Of a stretch of 64,000 nucleotides of DNA, positions 59,530-64,000 are shown piece by piece. Source of the DNA: Bacillus sp. FJAT-25509 (GTDB lineage: Bacteria; Bacillota; Bacilli; Bacillales; Bacillaceae_G); the NCBI RefSeq assembly GCF_001420605.1, contig NZ_LJIZ01000003.1:372001-436000 (forward strand), given 5' to 3'. A program made the position numbers and the translations under genes. Every line of letters begins with the position of its first letter. The stretch's first letter is position 1. The notes beneath the pieces are model-generated. The model was not told where the DNA came from. It worked only from the letters and a program-made list of their open reading frames with translations, and did no database searches.

Positions 59530-60153
59530 TTAAAGCTGTTTTCTTTCATGTAAATTAATAAATACATTTTTACAAATACTGTACCATGCATATCCTACTA
59601 ACCATCCTGCAATAATATCTGAGAAATGATGTACATGCAGGTAAATTCTGCTCATTGATATTAAAAATATCATGAAAAGAACGATAAATTGAATCAATTT
59701 TTTGTGTTTCATCATTGCAGGTTGAATGACTATTAAAATAAAGCCTAATGTTAGAAAGAAGGATGATGCCATAACTGCATGTCCACTCGGGAAACTAAAT
59801 CCACTTTCCACATAGTACATTGAACTTGGTCGTGGTCTTTCATATAGATCTTTTAAAAATGAAACAACCACTCTAGCTGTCAATAAAGTAATAATTAATG
59901 ATATACCAGTCCAAATACGCTTACGTATAATTGCATAAACTAAAACAATGACTGCAAATGTTAAATACATTTTTGAAGATCCAAAATCTCTTAAAAAATA
60001 ACAAAATGAATCTAGTGCATCTGTTCGAATGAATTCAAAGAATTTAAACGCTGAATTGTCCAAACGCCGAATTATGTTCGAATCATAAATAAGTCCTAAA
60101 ATAACAAATAGAAAAATAGAAGTAAAAATTAGTATCCAATTATTTTTTTTCAT
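59530..60153 (-). CDS. yodM: PAP2-family membrane phosphatase (YodM-like)
   Basis: 207 residues, six membrane helices. The phosphatase motifs are KDLYERPRP (C1), PSGHAVMASS (C2) and SRIYLHVHHFSDIIAGW (C3), all with their catalytic Arg, His and Asp. PAP2 enzymes remove phosphate from phosphatidic acid, PGP or undecaprenyl pyrophosphate on the outer face. The ATG at 60153 follows TTGGAGG. YodM lies in the same block with yozD, yodN, yozE and kamA in B. subtilis, which supports the name. Confidence 0.86.
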   Translation of the reverse strand: MKKNNWILIFTSIFLFVILGLIYDSNIIRRLDNSAFKFFEFIRTDALDSFCYFLRDFGSSKMYLTFAVIVLVYAIIRKRIWTGISLIITLLTARVVVSFLKDLYERPRPSSMYYVESGFSFPSGHAVMASSFFLTLGFILIVIQPAMMKHKKLIQFIVLFMIFLISMSRIYLHVHHFSDIIAGWLVGYAWYSICKNVFINLHERKQL

Positions 60154-60213
60154 ATAATCCTCCAATATAAATTCCAGATCATGCAGTTAAATGCTTGTAC
60201 TTTCGATACACAA

Positions 60214-60240
60214 AAGAAAAACGACGAGAGCTCCCGTCGC
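60214..60240 (-). terminator. Terminator of yozD
   Basis: GCGACGGGAGC / GCTCTCGTCGT-type stem with one mismatch followed on the minus strand by TTTTTCTTTT. Confidence 0.75.
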
Positions 60241-60251
60241 CACTTTCATGA

Positions 60252-60428
60252 CTATTCTTCTTCCTCATCAATTTCATCAATCATACATTTTTCCAGTAAG
60301 TACTCAAAAGTAATATCCGCTAGTTCTTCAATTTCCTCTTCCTCAGGAACATATCCTCGCTGAATGAGCTGTTGATAGAAAAATTCTGCTATTTCTTCCG
60401 TATCAATAACTACCTCAATTTCTTTCAC
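60252..60428 (-). CDS. yozD: YozD-family small acidic protein
   Basis: 58 residues from GTG 60428 (AAGGGG eight bases before): KEIEVVIDTEEIAEFFYQQL, IQRGYVPEEEEIEELADITF and EYLLEKCMIDEIDEEEE. Very acidic, two helices. The VIDTEEIAEFFY and RGYVPxExExEELADI pattern is that of YozD. Function unknown; conserved beside yodN and yodM. Confidence 0.85.
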   Translation of the reverse strand: MKEIEVVIDTEEIAEFFYQQLIQRGYVPEEEEIEELADITFEYLLEKCMIDEIDEEEE

Positions 60429-60581
60429 TAGCATCACCCCTTACTAGTTAATATGTGAAAAATGAGAAAATATGAAAAAAACCTTACTAAGCACAAAAAA
60501 ATATTAATATGTAACCTTTAGCATAATACAACATTGACAAGCATATATTCAATTAAAACATGTTAAAGGAGCGAGATTCCA

Positions 60582-60737
60582 ATGATAAAAATGGACAAGC
60601 TAGCTAATTTAAAAGAAATTATGGTTAATGATGAAAAGTTTGAAGAAGCCGTTGAAAAACTGACGACAATTGCATTTTTTATTTTAATAGGGATAGGCAT
60701 ACCTTTTATGATTCATATAATTCTACAATTATTGTAG
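60582..60737 (+). CDS. Small single-pass membrane protein
   Basis: 51 residues: MIKMDKLANLKEIMVNDEKF, EEAVEKLTT, then a membrane helix IAFFILIGIGIPFMIHIILQ. AAAGGAGCG ribosome site. It lies on the opposite strand between yozD and yodN. No family recognised. Confidence 0.65.
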   Translation: MIKMDKLANLKEIMVNDEKFEEAVEKLTTIAFFILIGIGIPFMIHIILQLL

Positions 60738-60750
60738 AATATCCTCTCTC

Positions 60751-61419
60751 TCAATTTGTTTTCTTCTCTGAGAATTTATTTAAATTTTTAAGCACTAGAT
60801 CCATCACAATTTTATATTCTTCGTCTTGGAAGATTGAATATAAAACAGCGTAATCATTATATATATCTAATAAACCGTCAATTATTTCTTGTTTTGTTGT
60901 TTTATTTCTGTTTTTATTAAAATCATTCATTGAGCGAAGTTTTTCTAAATCTAATTTTGTAATGCCATTTTTATCATTTCTTAGTTTTTTTAGAATTGCA
61001 TTTGCAGTTTGCGCTGATGCAATAAGAGTTAAATCTGTTTCATCGGCTTCTAACCATTCTCCATCAGTAATACGCGCTAGTTCGTAAATTGTATCTTCCC
61101 ACGCGTCATTTTTATATCGCCAAACCTCAGTTCGGTACCCAACAATTCTAAAAATTTCTTTTTCATAACCATTTACTTGAACAAGATCCCCGAAAGAAAA
61201 TGAATAATTTACTTCTATCCATTCTTTTTCAAGTTTTTTCCCATCATATTCGTTGAGAAGCTGAAGAGTATTCTCAACATAAAGTCCGTCATGATTATTG
61301 ACTTCATAAACAAAAACGCCATCCATCAGTTTAATATTTGTTATCTTACCGACAGTACCATATAACGTAATCACGACAATATCATCTACGTTATATTTGG
61401 GTTGTTTTTTCTTCGTCAT
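60751..61419 (-). CDS. yodN: YodN-like hypothetical protein
   Basis: 222 residues from ATG 61419, which has GGAGG before it. The N-terminal part contains two SH3-like halves (YNVDDIVVITLYGTVGKITN and FSFGDLVQVNGYEKEIFRIV), and the C-terminal 80 residues are helical. Position between yozE and yozD matches yodN of B. subtilis, which is the main reason for the name. Function unknown; no membrane segments. Confidence 0.68.
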   Translation of the reverse strand: MTKKKQPKYNVDDIVVITLYGTVGKITNIKLMDGVFVYEVNNHDGLYVENTLQLLNEYDGKKLEKEWIEVNYSFSFGDLVQVNGYEKEIFRIVGYRTEVWRYKNDAWEDTIYELARITDGEWLEADETDLTLIASAQTANAILKKLRNDKNGITKLDLEKLRSMNDFNKNRNKTTKQEIIDGLLDIYNDYAVLYSIFQDEEYKIVMDLVLKNLNKFSEKKTN

Positions 61420-61611
61420 ACTTCTTACCTCCTTCTCCATACGTCGTGACTAATTCGTTTTTACTGTATACTATGCAACCAATAGATAATTGTCTGTCAT
61501 TTTCATAGTAAATAAAAAAAGGGAATAGCCTATTTTGTAGGTAAGAAATTAATAGCTAGTTTCAAAAATGGTAGAATCAATAAATAAAGGGGAGATTATT
61601 AAAGGAGGTTT

Positions 61612-61651
61612 CAAAAAAAAGATGCAACTTAGTTAACCTAAGTCACATCTT
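61612..61651 (-). terminator. Terminator of yozE
   Basis: AAGATG..ACTTAG / CTAAGT..CATCTT with 5-nt loop and long U run; touches the yozE stop. Confidence 0.85.
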
Positions 61652-61868
61652 ATTGATCTTCTAAATATAAGTTCCATGCTTCATCAAAAACGCTCATCGA
61701 TTGATGGAAAGTTCCATCAAACTCTAAATACGAGCTAATTTCGTCATAGCTTGAAGAATGTTTTGGAAATGAGTGATCATTAAAAAGATGATCTGCCAAT
61801 ATTCCAATTTCATTAGGAATTTTATAGTTTCTATGCTTCATCATATAATGGTAAAATGACTTTCTCAT
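61650..61868 (-). CDS. yozE: YozE-family (UPF0346) protein
   Basis: 72 residues: MRKSFYHYMMKHRNYKIPNE, GILADHLFNDHSFPKHSS, YDEISSYLEFDG and SMSVFDEAWNLYLEDQ. This is the whole UPF0346/YozE helical domain (YozE_SAM_like). Ribosome site GAGGGAG. DNA or RNA contact has been suggested for the SAM-like fold but is not shown. Neighbours yodN and yokU keep the B. subtilis arrangement. Confidence 0.9.
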   Translation of the reverse strand: MRKSFYHYMMKHRNYKIPNEIGILADHLFNDHSFPKHSSSYDEISSYLEFDGTFHQSMSVFDEAWNLYLEDQ

Positions 61869-61980
61869 GATTCTCCCTCAGTTTTATTATTTATTTTGTC
61901 TCTTTTTCTAAAAATATTGTTACTTTTTAAATATACTTTAAACAATAACAGAGTTATTTTATATTTTAAAAATACTCGTT

Positions 61981-62271
61981 CTATGACGAGAAGTCAAAAT
62001 AATTTCTTTTTAATAATCTCGGCTGCTTCATTAATTCATCAAATGTAACTGAAACTGGAAGTAATTTTGTTGAAATAAGAAACAACTGATCTTCTATTGA
62101 TTTGACCATATCTTCCTTCTGATAGGTAAATTTGCACTGATCACAATGAAATGATGGTACACCAGTAATTGTGATTGCTCTGGAACCATCCGGTAATTCC
62201 CAATGTACAACTGATTTTGTTTCCTGTACAATCTCCTCACCGCACCAATCACATTTTAAAGTATTATTCAT
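61981..62271 (-). CDS. yokU: YokU-family zinc-finger protein
   Basis: 96 residues with CDWCGEEI near the start and FHCDQCKFTYQ near residue 45, forming a four-Cys zinc site, the YgiT-type zinc-finger fold. The C-terminal half (DQLFLISTKLLPVSVTFDEL) is helical. The gene overlaps the end of kamA by 8 nt, indicating tight co-expression with the aminomutase. Function unknown; perhaps assists KamA or regulates its operon. Confidence 0.87.
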   Translation of the reverse strand: MNNTLKCDWCGEEIVQETKSVVHWELPDGSRAITITGVPSFHCDQCKFTYQKEDMVKSIEDQLFLISTKLLPVSVTFDELMKQPRLLKRNYFDFSS

Positions 62272-63673
62272 CTTTCTTTACACTTCCATCCATTTTTTGA
62301 ATTTGTGATTGAAACTTTTTCTCCTTTAATTCATCTCGTTTTTCGCGTTTATTTTTTAATGAACTATGTGCTGGATCCGTTTGATATTGTTCTCTCTTTT
62401 TCATTCTTTCTAAATCTGAAGGAATAAGACTTTGCACTTGATCATTCATGATACTAGCAATACCAACCTTAGCTGCCTTATTTAAATAATCAGGGTAAAC
62501 TAATGAAAAATAATCTTCTGCAGTATCCTCTTTATAGTTTTCAGGCTCTGGATAAGATGTGATGACACCCTCAAAATTTCTTAGTACTGTTTTTTTACTA
62601 CTTTGAGAGACGATATAGTTTGGTTGAAGTGAGATTTTACCTCCTCCGCCTGGTGCATCTACTACGAATGTAGGTACTGCATAACCAGATGTATGCCCAC
62701 GTAATCCCTCAATAATCTCCAACCCTTTTGCAACTGGTGCTCTAAAATGACCAATTCCTTCTGATAAATCACATTGATAAATATAATATGGTCTGACTCT
62801 TATTTTTACTAAGTCATGCATTAACTTTTTCATAATTGGTACGCTGTCATTAATCCCTGTTAAAATAACTGACTGATTCCCAACTGGAACGCCAGCATTT
62901 GCAAGCATTTCACATGCTTTTTTTGCTTCTTCTGTTACTTCAATACTCGTATTAAAATGTGTATTTAACCATACTGGATGATATTTTTTTAATATTTCAC
63001 ATAAGTTGTCGGTAATTCTTTGAGGGAAAACTACAGGCGCTCTAGTTCCAATTCTAATAATTTCCACATGATCGATTGCTCTTAAATTTTTTAAAATATA
63101 TTCCAATATATTGTCATTAATTAATAATCCGTCTCCACCTGAAATCAGTACGTCTCTTACTTCTTCATTTTCACGTATATATGCTATTGCTTCATCTAAT
63201 TGTTTTTTCGGTACTCCCATACCAATTTGCCCTGAAAATCGACGTCTTGTACAGTAGCGACAATACATAGAGCATTGATTTGTCACTAAAAAAAGCACAC
63301 GATCTGGATATCGATGAGTTAATCCAGGAACTGGACTATCATCATCTTCGCCTAGTGGATCTTCCGAATCATATTTTGTTTTATTTAATTCTTTACTAAT
63401 TGGTACAGACTGCATTCTAATGGGACAACGTGGGTCAGTCGGATTCATTAAAGAAGCATAGTAAGGAGTAATATTTAATGGAATGGTTTTAGTAGATATT
63501 CTTACCCCTTCTTCTTCATCCTCCGTTAAATCGATCACTTGTTTCAAATCATCCAATGTTCTGACTGTATTTGTTAATTGCCATAACCAATCGTTCCATT
63601 GTTCATCCGTAACATCTTTCCATAAAGGAATATCTTTCCAATGTCTTTGAGGTTTATAAAGCTGATTTTTCAT
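62264..63673 (-). CDS. kamA: L-lysine 2,3-aminomutase
   Basis: 469 residues. Radical-SAM cluster motif CSMYCRYCTRRRF near residues 133-145, SGGDGLL (SAM-binding GGE-like motif), THFNTSIEVT, and the PLP lysine region YAVPTFVVDAPGGGGKISL. The enzyme converts L-lysine to L-beta-lysine with SAM, PLP and [4Fe-4S]. In many Bacilli the beta-lysine acetyltransferase gene (ablB/yodP) adjoins it for osmolyte synthesis or it is used during sporulation; no such gene is next to this copy inside the window. Confidence 0.94.
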   Translation of the reverse strand: MKNQLYKPQRHWKDIPLWKDVTDEQWNDWLWQLTNTVRTLDDLKQVIDLTEDEEEGVRISTKTIPLNITPYYASLMNPTDPRCPIRMQSVPISKELNKTKYDSEDPLGEDDDSPVPGLTHRYPDRVLFLVTNQCSMYCRYCTRRRFSGQIGMGVPKKQLDEAIAYIRENEEVRDVLISGGDGLLINDNILEYILKNLRAIDHVEIIRIGTRAPVVFPQRITDNLCEILKKYHPVWLNTHFNTSIEVTEEAKKACEMLANAGVPVGNQSVILTGINDSVPIMKKLMHDLVKIRVRPYYIYQCDLSEGIGHFRAPVAKGLEIIEGLRGHTSGYAVPTFVVDAPGGGGKISLQPNYIVSQSSKKTVLRNFEGVITSYPEPENYKEDTAEDYFSLVYPDYLNKAAKVGIASIMNDQVQSLIPSDLERMKKREQYQTDPAHSSLKNKREKRDELKEKKFQSQIQKMDGSVKKDE

Positions 63674-63828
63674 TTATGGTCCTCCTTGTTTAATAGGACA
63701 ATTTAAATTTACTAAATTAAGTAAAAATTTCTAGTTATATACCTACTTCTTTATATGCACTAAATAAAAAGTTGGTGAAAAAAGTAAAACTCAAAAAAAC
63801 AGTATAAATACTGTGTAAAAAATGAAAT

Positions 63829-63857
63829 AAACCGACTAACTAAATGTTAGTCGGTTT
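63829..63857 (-). terminator. Terminator of the YjcZ-like gene
   Basis: AAACCGACTAAC / GTTAGTCGGTTT perfect 12-bp stem with 5-nt loop, 24 nt past the stop at 63881. Confidence 0.88.
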
Positions 63858-63880
63858 CTGTGGCTGACGCTCAATAGTTT

Positions 63881-64000
63881 TTAGCAAGTTACAAAAGACG
63901 CACCGATGATAATTAATAAAATAAATAACACAACGATTAACGCAAATCCTCCGCCGCATCCAAAGCCACCGCCGCAGCCGCCGTAGTAAGGTGAATATCC
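63881..64000 (-). CDS. YjcZ-family small sporulation protein (5' end cut)
   Basis: 39 residues are visible before the right edge: GYSPYYGGCGGGFGCGGGFA then LIVVLFILLIIIGASFVTC. The Gly/Cys/Tyr-rich segment followed by a single membrane helix ALIVVLFILLIII is the hallmark of YjcZ-type proteins expressed in spores. The start lies outside the window. Own terminator downstream. Confidence 0.85.
   Translation of the reverse strand, partial: GYSPYYGGCGGGFGCGGGFALIVVLFILLIIIGASFVTC

Overview
The window reads as low-GC chromosomal DNA of a spore-forming Bacillaceae (Firmicutes). Gene content, strong AGGAGG-type ribosome binding sites, short TTGACA/TATAAT promoters and U-tailed hairpin terminators all fit. 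Spore markers are a set of DUF3992 endospore-appendage (Ena) proteins with a collagen-like BclA-type protein, a YjcZ-type small protein and kamA with its yod/yoz neighbours. A class I lysyl-tRNA synthetase under a T-box, as known in the Bacillus cereus group, suggests a relative of that group (for example Gottfriedia or Bacillus); species cannot be fixed from the sequence alone.

Layout. 1-3.2 kb: minus-strand catabolic operon (amidohydrolase, DgaE-like PLP ammonia-lyase, DgaF-like aldolase, PfkB sugar kinase running off the edge) that would split an amino-sugar acid into pyruvate and triose phosphate. 3.2-10.6 kb: degraded fragments, a GNAT, a frameshifted lipoprotein gene, a HAD phosphatase, a 1366-residue secreted subtilase with a C-terminal dockerin, and TrmO. 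10.7-12.7 kb: YtrA-type GntR repressor with an ABC exporter and a clear palindromic operator. 12.8-15.7 kb: Ena cluster with an embedded collagen-like gene, the most interesting system here. 16-30 kb: prfC, a MarR/MMPL pair with perfect operator, EamA transporter, spx and Rrf2 regulators, L,D-transpeptidase, 14-TM drug exporter, DUF3243, DegV. 30.9-33 kb: T-box plus lysK. 33-45 kb: rhomboid, serine hydrolase, Nudix, exoA, a recombinase relic beside a secreted-protein gene with a nonsense codon, CidA/CidB-like pair, and a TetR-controlled MFS/GNAT operon with a short leader peptide.

45.2-48.7 kb is accessory DNA: a GC-richer cassette (VOC-family protein plus YafY/WYL regulator) next to an ORF-less group II intron sitting directly after a terminator hairpin. 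48.8-58.4 kb returns to the core: lipoprotein, small membrane protein, thiamine-binding YqgV, 2-hydroxyacid dehydrogenase, polar amino-acid ABC transporter, SbcCD. 58.6-64 kb: thioredoxin, then the yodM-yozD-yodN-yozE-yokU-kamA block and a YjcZ-like gene cut by the right edge.

The window is rich in local regulators each paired with its own target and visible operator (GntR, MarR, TetR, YafY), in dispersed inverted repeats, and in recently broken genes. No tRNA, rRNA, CRISPR array or intact transposase was seen.
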